From Pseudomonadota bacterium (GTDB lineage: Bacteria; Desulfobacterota; Desulfovibrionia; Desulfovibrionales; Desulfovibrionaceae): DNA of 42,228 bases. Within the stretch, counting starts at the first letter, position 1; every line of letters starts with the position of its first letter. Below, one piece after another: positions 23,588 to 31,177 of the stretch. Location of the stretch: contig JAEYTO010000087.1 in the NCBI GenBank assembly GCA_023433925.1, positions 1 to 42,228 on the forward strand. The letters run 5' to 3'. The translations under genes and the position numbers were made by a program. The notes beneath the pieces were generated by a model. The model saw nothing but the letters and a program-made list of their open reading frames with translations. It ran no database searches and was not told the origin of the DNA.

Positions 23588-24613
23588 GTTCTCTCCTTGG
23601 GCCATGGCGGCTCGTGCTCATGGAGCAAGGCTGGTGCCAGAGGCGGCGAGCCCGAGGGCGAGCGGCCGCAAGGGTTTCCCCTGGAGAGCGGACCGGAGCG
23701 CCTGATCCGTCCATGCGTAACGATGTGGTATCTAAGGCATCCGCCGGGATTTGTCTTGTTGGATCTTGCGTTGCGGCCAGGCAGCTCAAAATGAGCGGGT
23801 GGATCAATTAGAACCGCGAGCTTCCGGCGAACGGCCGCATCGGCGTGCGCGTCAAAGCCGGGCGCATGCCGCGCTTCGGGAGGCCGGAGCGCGCCGTGAC
23901 CTTCCCGAGCGGCGGGCATGACCCACATGACCCACGCATGGTCGACGCCTGGAGGAAGGCCGGCTTATCTTCAGGCCTCCCTCGCGCATGCGGGCTGGGT
24001 GGCTATTTCCCGTGCAAGCCCTTGAAAGGTTTCTGCTCCAGGCCGATCTGAAGGGTGATGATCGCTCGCATGGCGGACCTCCTTGCGGTTGGTCCCTCCC
24101 CGGAACGATTGTAGTCCGCCACGCGCGCTGGAGGAAGTCGCATTTGAACCAGGGCCGGTTTCCAGGCCGGACCGCCTCGGGCAGGCCGGGCTCGGGCCGG
24201 GGCGAGCCGCGCGGGAAGGCCACGGCCAGGACGCGGATGCCGTCCATGCTCCGCGCGGCGACAGGTGCAGGGCCGCGCAGCGCAGCCGGTGATGGAAGTC
24301 CAGGCCTGACCGACTCCTGACCGCCAGGGCTCCAAGCCGCGGCGGGCAGGAGGAGCCTGACGCGCAAAAAGTGCGCGCGGCATGGGAAACCTTGCGTTGC
24401 GGGCATGGGTGGGCGTCTCGGGCCTCTGGCGGCCGGTCTTGAAAACTCGCGAATATGTCCAGGCGCTTCCCTCGTTTCCGGGCCGAGCGCAACCCTCTGC
24501 GCGGATCCAGGCCGGCTCCGGCCAAGTCCTTGCAGGAAGGCCGAGCGCCCCGCGGCGCGCGGCAGGCCGCGCGGCCGAGGGGCGACACGGACCGTTCCCC
24601 CGCGAGGTAGAGC
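23588..24613. other. About 1 kb between the broken receiver and the MscS-like gene
   Basis: No standard-length gene could be supported. It contains one possible very short gene (24003-24071, listed separately) and GC-rich sequence with a small GCGC hairpin near 24359-24378. Open frames in this stretch look like codon-bias shadows. Confidence 0.5.
24003..24071 (-). CDS. Possible 22-aa small protein with strong ribosome-binding site
   Basis: The frame starts MRAIITLQIG and ends KPFKGLHGK. It begins 6 bases after AAGGAGGT, one of the best ribosome-binding sites in the window, and stops with TAG at 24005-24003. No conserved family is recognised. It could be a leader peptide, a small membrane-associated peptide or a remnant of a longer gene. 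The evidence is only the start signal. Confidence 0.3.
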   Translation of the reverse strand: MRAIITLQIGLEQKPFKGLHGK

Positions 24614-26245
24614 ATGCGCAAGATCATCATCGCCATGTGCGTAGGCATCGTCTTTTCCCTGGCCGCCTTGCCGGCGGCTGCCCAGGAAGGCCAGGAGCTG
24701 ATCGACACCCTGCTGTCCCTCAAGCGCTCCATGAGCGAAGTGCGCGCCGACATCGCGGAGACCGAGCAGAGGGTGGAGGCGGCCGACAGTGACGGCCAGC
24801 GCGAATTGCTGACCCAGCAGCTGGCCACGCTGCGCGCGCGCCTGGCCGATCAGCGGAAGAACTTCGAGACCATCGCCTCGGGTTTCGACCTGCAAGAGTC
24901 CACGGACCAGGCCGGCGAGGAGCTGGACTGGCGCGAGCAGCTCAAGGAGCTGCTGGGACCGCTGCTCACGGAGGTCAAGCAGATCACGGACCGGCCTCGG
25001 GAGATCGACCGGTTGAGCCGGGAGATCGAGTCGCGGCAGGCCAGACTGCCCCTCGTGGACAAGGCCATCGAGCGCATCCGCGCGGCGGCCGGCACGGGCG
25101 ACCTGGAGCTCAAGTCCGAGCTGGACAGGCTAGAGAGCAGGTGGCGGGAGCACAAGGAGCAGCTCCTGAGCGACATCACCGTGGCGCGATACCAGCTGGA
25201 GCAGAAGCTCTCGGAGGGGCAGTCCTTCGCCGACTCCGCGCGCGGCATCTTCGAGCGCTTCTTCAAGAGCCGGGGCAAGAATCTCATCTCGGCCGTGGCG
25301 GCGTTCTTCCTGGTGTTCTTTCTGCTGCGCGCCTTGCACGGACTGATCCATCGCCGCACGCCCATGCAGCGCATGGAGCAGGAGAGCTTCCTGCTGCGCC
25401 TGTTCGACGTCCTCTTCTACATGGGCATCGTCCTGGCGGCCTCCACGGCCGCGCTCGTGGTGCTCTACCTCTCGGGCGACTGGGTGCTCCTGGGCCTGAC
25501 CGTCATCCTCCTCGTGGCCATCGTCTGGTCGGCCAAGGAAGGCCTGCGGCGCTTCTGGGAGCAGGGCAAGCTGATCCTGAACATCGGCGGCGTGCGCGTG
25601 GGCGAGCGCATCGTCTGGAACGGCCTGCCCTGGAAGATCGAAAGCCTGCACTACTATTCGATGCTCGTTAACCCGGCCCTATCGGGCGGCCGCATTCGCG
25701 TGCGGCTCAACGACCTCATCGAGCAGGTCTCGCGCCCCTCCGGCGAGCACGAGGACTGGTTCCCCAGCCGCGAGGGCGATTGGGTCATGCTCGCCGACGG
25801 CAGCTACGGGCAGGTCGAGCGCCAGACGCCCGAGCACGTGCGTCTGCAACTCTCCGGCGGCGGCCACAAGATCTACCAGCTGTCCGCGTATCTGTCGCAG
25901 GTCCCGCGCAACCTCTCGGCGGGCTTCACCGTGGGCTCCACCTTCGGCGTGGACTACAAGCATCAGGCCATGGCCACCAAGGACATCCCCGAGGCCTTCC
26001 GGATCGCCGCGGAAGAGGCCATTCGCGCGGCAGGCCTGGGCGGGCAGCTCAGGTCCGTGGGCGTGGAATTCAAGGCCGCCGGAGCTTCGTCCCTGGACAT
26101 GGGCCTGTGGGCCGGCTTCGAGGGCGAGGCCGCGCCGCGCTTCTACGCCATCGAGCGGCTCATGCAGCGCGCCTGCGTGGAGACCTGCACGGCCAGGGGC
26201 TGGGAGCTTCCCTTCACGCAGATCACGGTGCACCAGGCGAAATAG
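24614..26245 (+). CDS. MscS-like mechanosensitive channel protein with long coiled-coil N-terminus
   Basis: A 543-aa protein. Residues 1-23 form a signal peptide ending AAAQ. About 30-215 is strongly helical and charged, probably a periplasmic coiled coil, as in large MscK/YbdG-like proteins. Three membrane helices follow (about 233-251, 268-292, 297-315). The soluble part has a beta region (GGVRVGERIVWNGLPWKIESL, about 327-347) resembling the MscS beta domain, then EGDWVMLADGSYGQVERQT. The family call rests on overall layout; the glycine/alanine pore helix of MscS is not clear, so its function as a channel is inferred. The start ATG follows GAGGTAGAGC. Confidence 0.6.
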   Translation: MRKIIIAMCVGIVFSLAALPAAAQEGQELIDTLLSLKRSMSEVRADIAETEQRVEAADSDGQRELLTQQLATLRARLADQRKNFETIASGFDLQESTDQAGEELDWREQLKELLGPLLTEVKQITDRPREIDRLSREIESRQARLPLVDKAIERIRAAAGTGDLELKSELDRLESRWREHKEQLLSDITVARYQLEQKLSEGQSFADSARGIFERFFKSRGKNLISAVAAFFLVFFLLRALHGLIHRRTPMQRMEQESFLLRLFDVLFYMGIVLAASTAALVVLYLSGDWVLLGLTVILLVAIVWSAKEGLRRFWEQGKLILNIGGVRVGERIVWNGLPWKIESLHYYSMLVNPALSGGRIRVRLNDLIEQVSRPSGEHEDWFPSREGDWVMLADGSYGQVERQTPEHVRLQLSGGGHKIYQLSAYLSQVPRNLSAGFTVGSTFGVDYKHQAMATKDIPEAFRIAAEEAIRAAGLGGQLRSVGVEFKAAGASSLDMGLWAGFEGEAAPRFYAIERLMQRACVETCTARGWELPFTQITVHQAK

Positions 26246-26279
26246 CCGGACCTTCCGCGCACCCTGCGCTCGCAATGCC

Positions 26280-26313
26280 AAAGGGCCGGCTCCTCCAGCG
26301 GAGTCGGCCCTTT
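26280..26313 (+). terminator. Intrinsic-terminator-like hairpin after the MscS-like gene
   Basis: AAAGGGCCGGCTCC pairs with GGAGTCGGCCCTTT around a 6-base loop, a 14-bp stem with one G-T pair, 34 bases after the stop codon. The stem ends in a short T stretch rather than a long one. Confidence 0.75.
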
Positions 26314-26436
26314 CGTCGTCCGTTGCAGACAGGCCGGACACACGGCATCCGTGAGCAATACTACAGCAAATTGCAATTGAACTGGGAAATACGCCCCATT
26401 CAATGGGGGGGTGCAGGGGTATCATTCCCCTGCCGG

Positions 26437-26484
26437 GAGAGAGGGCAGCGCCCTCTCTCGGTTGATTCGCAAAATGCGTTAGGC
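26437..26484. repeat. Palindromic repeat, family II copy 2
   Basis: GAGAGAGGGC-AGC-GCCCTCTCTC (26437-26459) is followed by GGTTGATTCGCAAAATGCG and TTAGG. In reverse complement this matches 41091-41139 closely, including CTAACGCA, GCGAATCAACCGAGAG and the hairpin. Confidence 0.65.
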
Positions 26485-26582
26485 TTTGCTCAAGCATTGC
26501 GGAGGCGAAAAGCCGGAACGGCCTTCTTCAAGAGCCGGCCCTGCTGAAAGCCTGACGCCGCGAAGCCGTCGTGGCGGACTCG

Positions 26583-27128
26583 TCAGCGCGAATCCGCGGG
26601 AGGCTGCGTTCTCGGGCCCTTCCGGCACAGCCGCTCGATGACCGCGCGCAGCTCGTCGGGATGCACGGGCTTGGTCAGGAATTCATCCATGCCCGAGGCC
26701 ATGATGCGCGCGCGGTCCTCGACACTGGCGAAGGCCGTCAGGGCCACGATGGGCACGCGCGGGTCCACGCCCGGCGGAGGCTGGTTGCGGATGATGCGCG
26801 TGGCCGTGGCGCCGTCCAGCTCGGGCATGCGCACATCCATGACCACGAGGTCGAAACGCTCCCTGGCCAACAACTCCAAGGCCTCGCGGCCATTCTCGGC
26901 CACGGCCACCGCATGCCCCAGACATTCCAGAAGGCCCTGGGCCACGAGCTGGCTGACGGCGTCGTCCTCGGCCAGGAGAATACGCAAAGGCCCTGGATCG
27001 GAGCCGTCCCCGGCGCGCCCATGGGAGGCTCGCGCTTGGGCGTCCGCGCCGGCATGCGGGTCGCTTCGCCTTGCGGCCAAGGCGGAGTCGCGCTCCAGGA
27101 AGAGCGATTTCATATCGTGTAGGTGCAT
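26583..27128 (-). CDS. Stand-alone response regulator (receiver domain with N-terminal extension)
   Basis: A 181-aa protein. Residues 1-46 form an unconserved polar extension; residues 48-168 form a CheY-like receiver of the kind found at the C-terminus of hybrid kinases. Conserved residues are D55 and D56 (LLAEDDAVS), the phosphorylated D98 (VVMDVRMPELDG), T131 (ALTAFAS) and K153 (LTKPVHP). No output domain is present, so it acts by protein contact or as a phosphorelay intermediate. The ATG at 27128 has GAGAGG upstream; a second ATG at 27113 is possible. No kinase gene adjoins it; the nearest is at 31178. Confidence 0.85.
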   Translation of the reverse strand: MHLHDMKSLFLERDSALAARRSDPHAGADAQARASHGRAGDGSDPGPLRILLAEDDAVSQLVAQGLLECLGHAVAVAENGREALELLARERFDLVVMDVRMPELDGATATRIIRNQPPPGVDPRVPIVALTAFASVEDRARIMASGMDEFLTKPVHPDELRAVIERLCRKGPRTQPPADSR

Positions 27129-27578
27129 GTCATCCTCTCGTCTGCTGGGTTGCCGCGCTCGACTGCGGCAGGAGGTCCGTTTACAGGAGAAATGTCTTCG
27201 GAGAAAGCAATAAGATGGCTCTTTTCTGCAATTGTCGGCTATTGTGCAGTATGATTGGGGAAAATCATGGTCAGCGCGGCGAAAGCATAGCGGTTGACTG
27301 GCGGAGTTGTGAAGGGGGGCCAGCCGAAGCTGTGACTTGACGGGGCTATATGGAATGGTGCCGGGAAGGTGGGGAGACCGGTATTCCAGGTCGGGCTGAA
27401 TTCGGGAAGGCAGCTTGACAGCCCGTTGAAAAACAGGCCGAGCGGGCGAGATGGCCCGGTTCAATACTCAGTCAGGGCGATTTTCGAGCATGGCGGCTCG
27501 TCGATGAGCCGCGCTGGCCAAGAAAGCCGTTGTCCCTGCGGGCGGGATCGGAGAGGGGCGAGCCTGCTCGTCAAGGGC
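27129..27578. other. Intergenic region downstream of the unknown gene and upstream of the response regulator
   Basis: About 450 bases without a supported gene. The part nearest the response regulator (27170-27290) is AT-richer and probably holds its promoter, but no clear -35/-10 pair could be placed. A perfect GCGGCTC/GAGCCGC hairpin lies at 27493-27512, possibly ending the minus-strand transcript from 28481 without a T-run. Confidence 0.5.
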
Positions 27579-28481
27579 CTAGTCGCCCCACAGGTCCAGG
27601 AGCCTCCGCGCGCCGTCCTCGCCGTCGAACTCGCCCAGGTCCTCCTCGACCGGGCCGAGTTCCGAGGCCGGCACGCCATAGGCCGCCCGGCACAGGGCGT
27701 CGGTGATGGCCAGCTCGCGGGACAGGGCGCCGGCGTCGAGGAGCGGCTCGCGTACGCCCCTGGCCAGGAGGGTCTCCATGTTCTCGGATTCGCGCAGGGC
27801 CTCCAGCCTCCGGGCGCGGCCGAGATTGCGGCGGGCCTCGGCGTGGCGGGCCTTGAGGGCGGCGAGGATGTCCTCGCCAGGGGCCAGACCGGTCAGCAGC
27901 CGGCAGGCATGGCGCACGGCCTCGGCCGTGTCTTCCTCGTCTCCAGACAGCCGCTCCAGGGCTCCGGCCAGGAGGAAGCGCGCCTGGGGCGTGTCTGGCC
28001 ACGGCTCATGGCGCAGGAGAACCATGAGCCGCGCGGCGGCCGGCTCGCCCAGGCGTCTGCCGGCGGCCTGGCGCAGCTCCTCGGGCGGCGTGCGGGCGAT
28101 GCGCAGCCTGCGCACGAAAAGCCGCGCGTCCTCGCGGCGCAAGGGCAGGGAGAGCGTGCTGCCGTCGGGCAGCCCAAAACGCGCGGCCGGCGCCATGGAC
28201 AGCAGCAGCTCCGCGACTTGCCCTTCGGACTTCGGGCCGAAGCCTTCCTCCTCCAGCAGCGGCTCGAGCTCCTCCTGCAAGGCGCGGCCGGGAAAGAGCG
28301 CAAGCTCCACGAGGGCCTCGCGCTCGGGGCTTTCGTCATCGAGGATGCGCCAGATGGCCTCGTGGTCCACGGTCTGCACGCCGAAGGCGGCGCGGCAGTA
28401 GTCGCGCGCCTCGGGGCTCAGGGGATGTCCGGCCGCGAGGTGTGCCGCCAGGGCCGTGGCGAGGCGGATGGGCGAGGGCAT
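27579..28481 (-). CDS. Conserved-looking protein of unknown function
   Basis: A 300-aa cytoplasmic protein, acidic and rich in Leu, Ala and Glu, predicted to be mostly helical. No signal peptide, membrane segment or known motif was recognised. The ATG at 28481 (MPSPIRLATALA) is preferred over one at 28523 because an AGGAG lies about 8 bases upstream. Codon use matches neighbouring genes, supporting a real gene. It lies downstream of the cation exchanger but is separated by a strong terminator, so it probably has its own promoter. Confidence 0.6.
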   Translation of the reverse strand: MPSPIRLATALAAHLAAGHPLSPEARDYCRAAFGVQTVDHEAIWRILDDESPEREALVELALFPGRALQEELEPLLEEEGFGPKSEGQVAELLLSMAPAARFGLPDGSTLSLPLRREDARLFVRRLRIARTPPEELRQAAGRRLGEPAAARLMVLLRHEPWPDTPQARFLLAGALERLSGDEEDTAEAVRHACRLLTGLAPGEDILAALKARHAEARRNLGRARRLEALRESENMETLLARGVREPLLDAGALSRELAITDALCRAAYGVPASELGPVEEDLGEFDGEDGARRLLDLWGD

Positions 28482-28565
28482 GGCTGCGCTCCTGGGCTGT
28501 ATGTGTACATGTGCCTCGGCCATGCCTAGCCCAACGCGTGGCGCCTGTCAGCCCGGCTGGGCAGC

Positions 28566-28604
28566 AAAAAGCAGGGGCCGGCCGGATGCCATCCGGCCGG
28601 CCCT
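28566..28604 (-). terminator. Intrinsic terminator of the cation exchanger gene
   Basis: A 14-bp stem centred on the three-base loop at 28588-28590 (minus strand GGGCCGGCCGGAT/ATCCGGCCGGCCC) is followed in the minus direction by a TTTTT run at 28570-28566. It lies 25 bases after the stop of the exchanger gene. Confidence 0.85.
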
Positions 28605-28628
28605 GTCGGACCGAAGGTTGGTTTGCGC

Positions 28629-29867
28629 CTACTTCGCGGCGCGCGCGGGCACGAGCGCCCCGCGCCACAGGGCGCGAAGCTCGGTCAGGCGCACGGCCAT
28701 GAGCATGAGAGCCAGGCCGATGTAGGCCATGGAGAAGCCCATGTGGATGGAGTCGGGATCCAGGTTCACGCCTGCCGCGGCCAGGAAATCGGACCAGACC
28801 GGAGCCAGGAACTGGCCGATGAACAGGGCGAAGAGCACGATCGCGCCGCGCATGGACAGGCGCATGCCGACCAGCAGCACCACGGCCAGCAGGGATTGGG
28901 CCGCGGTCAGCAGGATTTCGTGCATCTGGATGGAGTTCATGGGGATGGGCTGGGCGAAGGAGCCGCTGGACACGCCATACACGCCTGGGATCATGCCCAC
29001 CAGGAGCGTCCACTGGTTGAGCTTGGCCGACAGCAGGCTGCCCAGGGCGATGCCGGCGTGGCCGCGCAGCACGAAGAGGATGGACACGATGAACTCGGGC
29101 GCTTCGGAGGCGATGGGCGCGAGCCACTGCACAAGGAGGAATTCGTTGATGCCCAGGACCTTGCCCGAGGCCACGAGGTTCTCGCTGAAAGGTTCGGCGC
29201 AGGCCAGGATGATCGCGGCCGCGAAGGCGAACAGGCCCAGCGTGGCCAGGCGGCGCTGGCCCCTGGGCAGGCGGGCGATGAGCTCGGCCGGGCCCTCGAA
29301 CTCGCACGCGGTGCAGGGCCTGCGGCTGGCCAGGTAGATGTACCAGGCGTAGATGGCCACGAAGACCAGGCCGTCATACCAGGCCAGGCTGCCCTTGATG
29401 GGGATGGCGAAGGCGTAGAGCGTGGCCAGGCCCAGGAAGAGCAGCTCGGTGCGGCGCTCCTCCTCCAGCTCGACCGCGCGCCTGGTGCGCAGCCAGAACA
29501 GGCCGACGATGGTCACCCAGGCCACGCCGATGATGAGCCGGTTGGCGCCGGTCATGTTGGCGATGGCGTAATGGGCGTAGTCGGACTCGGGATATTGGCC
29601 GGCCTGCCAGGTGAAGTACATGTCCACGGCGTACTCGGGGAGCACGGCGATGAGCGCCACCACGGCCAGGGCCAGGGTCTGGGGGATGTCCTCCTGGGCC
29701 ACGTCGCAGGCCCAGGTGAGCAGGAAGGATGCGCCGAGGATCGAGGCGCCGGTCAGGGTGGCCATGGCCGGCGGGGACAGCTCCACGTGGAAGAGGCGCA
29801 GGAAGATGCCGGGCAGGCAGGCCGCCGCGGCGATGACCAGAGGCAGAAGCTTCTTGATGTCAGGCAT
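28629..29867 (-). CDS. CaCA-family cation exchanger, riboswitch-controlled
   Basis: A 412-aa membrane protein with about eleven hydrophobic segments in two related halves, as in the calcium/cation antiporter superfamily. The two alpha-repeat signatures are ALIAVLPEYAVDMYF (71-85, acidic residue E78) with ANMTGANRLIIG, and LAPIASEAPEFIVSILF (249-265, E258) with GSLLSAKLNQWTLLVG. A short cysteine pair (CTAC) lies in the central loop. The ATG at 29867 is chosen because GGAG lies 8 bases upstream and the leader terminator lies outside the gene. The preceding manganese riboswitch argues that the exported ion is Mn2+ rather than, or in addition to, Ca2+ (inference). Confidence 0.85.
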   Translation of the reverse strand: MPDIKKLLPLVIAAAACLPGIFLRLFHVELSPPAMATLTGASILGASFLLTWACDVAQEDIPQTLALAVVALIAVLPEYAVDMYFTWQAGQYPESDYAHYAIANMTGANRLIIGVAWVTIVGLFWLRTRRAVELEEERRTELLFLGLATLYAFAIPIKGSLAWYDGLVFVAIYAWYIYLASRRPCTACEFEGPAELIARLPRGQRRLATLGLFAFAAAIILACAEPFSENLVASGKVLGINEFLLVQWLAPIASEAPEFIVSILFVLRGHAGIALGSLLSAKLNQWTLLVGMIPGVYGVSSGSFAQPIPMNSIQMHEILLTAAQSLLAVVLLVGMRLSMRGAIVLFALFIGQFLAPVWSDFLAAAGVNLDPDSIHMGFSMAYIGLALMLMAVRLTELRALWRGALVPARAAK

Positions 29868-29902
29868 GGCGAGACTCCGCTGGTTGGCCGGAGGGACACG
29901 AT

Positions 29903-29936
29903 AAAAAACCTCCGGCATGAAGATTCATGCCAAAGG
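29903..29936 (-). terminator. Leader terminator (expression platform) of the manganese riboswitch
   Basis: On the minus strand GGCATGA-ATCT-TCATGCC forms a hairpin, extended by CCT/AGG across a small internal loop, and is followed by TTTTTT (29908-29903). The CCT arm is part of the CCTTT that closes the aptamer P1 stem, so aptamer and terminator compete. Ligand binding should therefore favour read-through. Confidence 0.85.
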
Positions 29937-30023
29937 TCTCGCTCATCGGCCTTCCGCCAACTGCAAGGCCAAGCGCTGACGCGCCGTGCTGGTGACCTTG
30001 CCCTGTCGGAGCTACTCCCCTTT
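29932..30023 (-). ncRNA. yybP-ykoY manganese riboswitch
   Basis: The minus strand carries the two hallmark conserved blocks of this class: AAAGGGGAGTAGC (30023-30011) at the 5' side and GAGCGAGACCTTT ending at 29932 at the 3' side. CAAAGG and CCTTTG pair as P1. The intervening 70 bases include GGTCACCA and can form the two helical legs. The spacing of about 90 nt is normal. The class senses Mn2+ and controls manganese-exporter genes (established). Here it precedes a CaCA exchanger. Confidence 0.93.
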
Positions 30024-30035
30024 GTGCTGGGACAA

Positions 30036-30064
30036 TATTTAGGCGCGGAGGCCGGGCTTGTCAA
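30036..30064 (-). promoter_or_regulatory. Sigma-70 promoter of the riboswitch transcript
   Basis: On the minus strand a perfect -35 TTGACA (30064-30059) is followed by 17 bases and a -10 TAAATA (30041-30036). The expected start falls a few bases before the aptamer, at about 30030-30027. Confidence 0.75.
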
Positions 30065-30255
30065 TGCGCTCGGCGCTGTACGATCGCCGGGCCGCCGCGG
30101 GCGAGGAAGAAAATGCCGCGTCTTTGATGCCGCGCAATGCACGGCGCATTATCGAATGAGATTGCCGGGCATGAGAGATCGCGGGGCGAAGCGCCGCCCT
30201 GCCGGGAGGCGCTTACGGAGGACAGCGTCCCCTGCATTGGCTTCGAGGGCGGAGC

Positions 30256-30843
30256 CTAGTTTAGCCGGTCGTAGTAGGTCGTGGCCTGGGAGCCGAGCAG
30301 GGTCAGCACGAAGGCGACCGAGCTGCTGTCCAGTTCCGTGGCGGCGCGGGTGTAGGCCTGATAGCCCGACGCGGAGCGCGTGTGGCCTCCGCGGGCGGCG
30401 CGCAGGGAGCGCAGGAGGTCCGAGTGCGCGGCCAGCTCGCGGAAGAGCTCGGACAGGCTCTCGTCCTCGGCGAAGAAGCGTTCGACCTTGGCGGCCTCGG
30501 GCTTCCCGCCCGCGGCGCGCACCTTGCCCTGATCGTCGAGGCGCAGGGAAACCCGGGCCTCCGGGTCGAGGCCGGCCTCGCGCATCTTGCGCGCCAGCTC
30601 GTCCATGAGCCTGGTCCTCAGCTCGGCCACCTGCGTGGAGACGATATCCAGGACATCCTCACGGGGCTTGCGGCCGGCGATGGCCGCCAGATCGCCGGAG
30701 AGGCTGGACAGGCGCACGGAGTCACGGGAGCCGTCCTGCCGTCCGTCGTTACCGCGTCTGTCCGGGGCCGCCTGGTCGCCGGCGAGCACCGCGGAGTGCA
30801 TCCGACTCCCCATGACGAAGCTTCTGACTGAGTTGATGGGCAT
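30256..30843 (-). CDS. Protein of unknown function
   Basis: A 195-aa soluble protein without signal peptide or recognisable motif. The N-terminal part is polar and Gly/Asp-rich; residues 60-150 look helical and charged (DIVSTQVAELRTRLMDELARKM). The C-terminus is enriched in Ser, Thr and Tyr. The ATG at 30843 (MPINSVRSF) has AGAGGT about 8 bases upstream and is preferred over a longer frame starting at 30960. Layout resembles small secreted or flagellum-associated proteins, but nothing supports a specific role. Confidence 0.55.
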   Translation of the reverse strand: MPINSVRSFVMGSRMHSAVLAGDQAAPDRRGNDGRQDGSRDSVRLSSLSGDLAAIAGRKPREDVLDIVSTQVAELRTRLMDELARKMREAGLDPEARVSLRLDDQGKVRAAGGKPEAAKVERFFAEDESLSELFRELAAHSDLLRSLRAARGGHTRSASGYQAYTRAATELDSSSVAFVLTLLGSQATTYYDRLN

Positions 30844-31177
30844 GGCCTTGACCTCTGAAACCCTGCAAATTTTTCCCTGTGCACCCCCATGGGAGCAATC
30901 ACGGTGCCATGAGGCACGGACTCGGCCCTGACCGGCCCGTGGTGGGGAGCGGATCGTCATGCTGTCGCAAGGCCCGTGAATCGTGTATCATCCGTCTGGC
31001 GGCGAGGCGGACCTTGACCAGGGAAGGGTTCGCTTCTACAGGGACTGGGCGAGTGCCCGGCAGGGACTGCGAGGCGTTCATGACCAGGAAGGAAATCATG
31101 GATGTCGGGGCGCTCGCGACGACCTGCGCGGCGCGGAGCCATACGACCGGCGCACGCGGAAACCCTGGAGCCGAGGC
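30844..31177. other. Divergent intergenic region before the histidine kinase gene
   Basis: No gene was found. A candidate plus-strand promoter reads TTGACC (31013-31018), 17 bases, TACAGG (31036-31041); an alternative is CTGTCG, 17 bases, TATCAT (30984-30989). Both would transcribe the kinase/regulator pair. Matches are moderate. Confidence 0.4.

Larger units (their letters stand above)
26246..26582. other. Intergenic region with terminator and palindromic repeats
   Basis: Contains the terminator of the MscS-like gene and a family II repeat (listed separately). Two further hairpins, CCCCAT/ATGGGG near 26394-26408 and CAGGGG/CCCCTG near 26414-26432, are adjacent to the repeat and may be part of it. 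No gene was found. Confidence 0.6.

Noticed and set aside
26583..27464. 293-codon version of the response regulator
   Set aside because: The extra 112 residues have no protein-like character, and a better start with GAGAGG is present at 27128.
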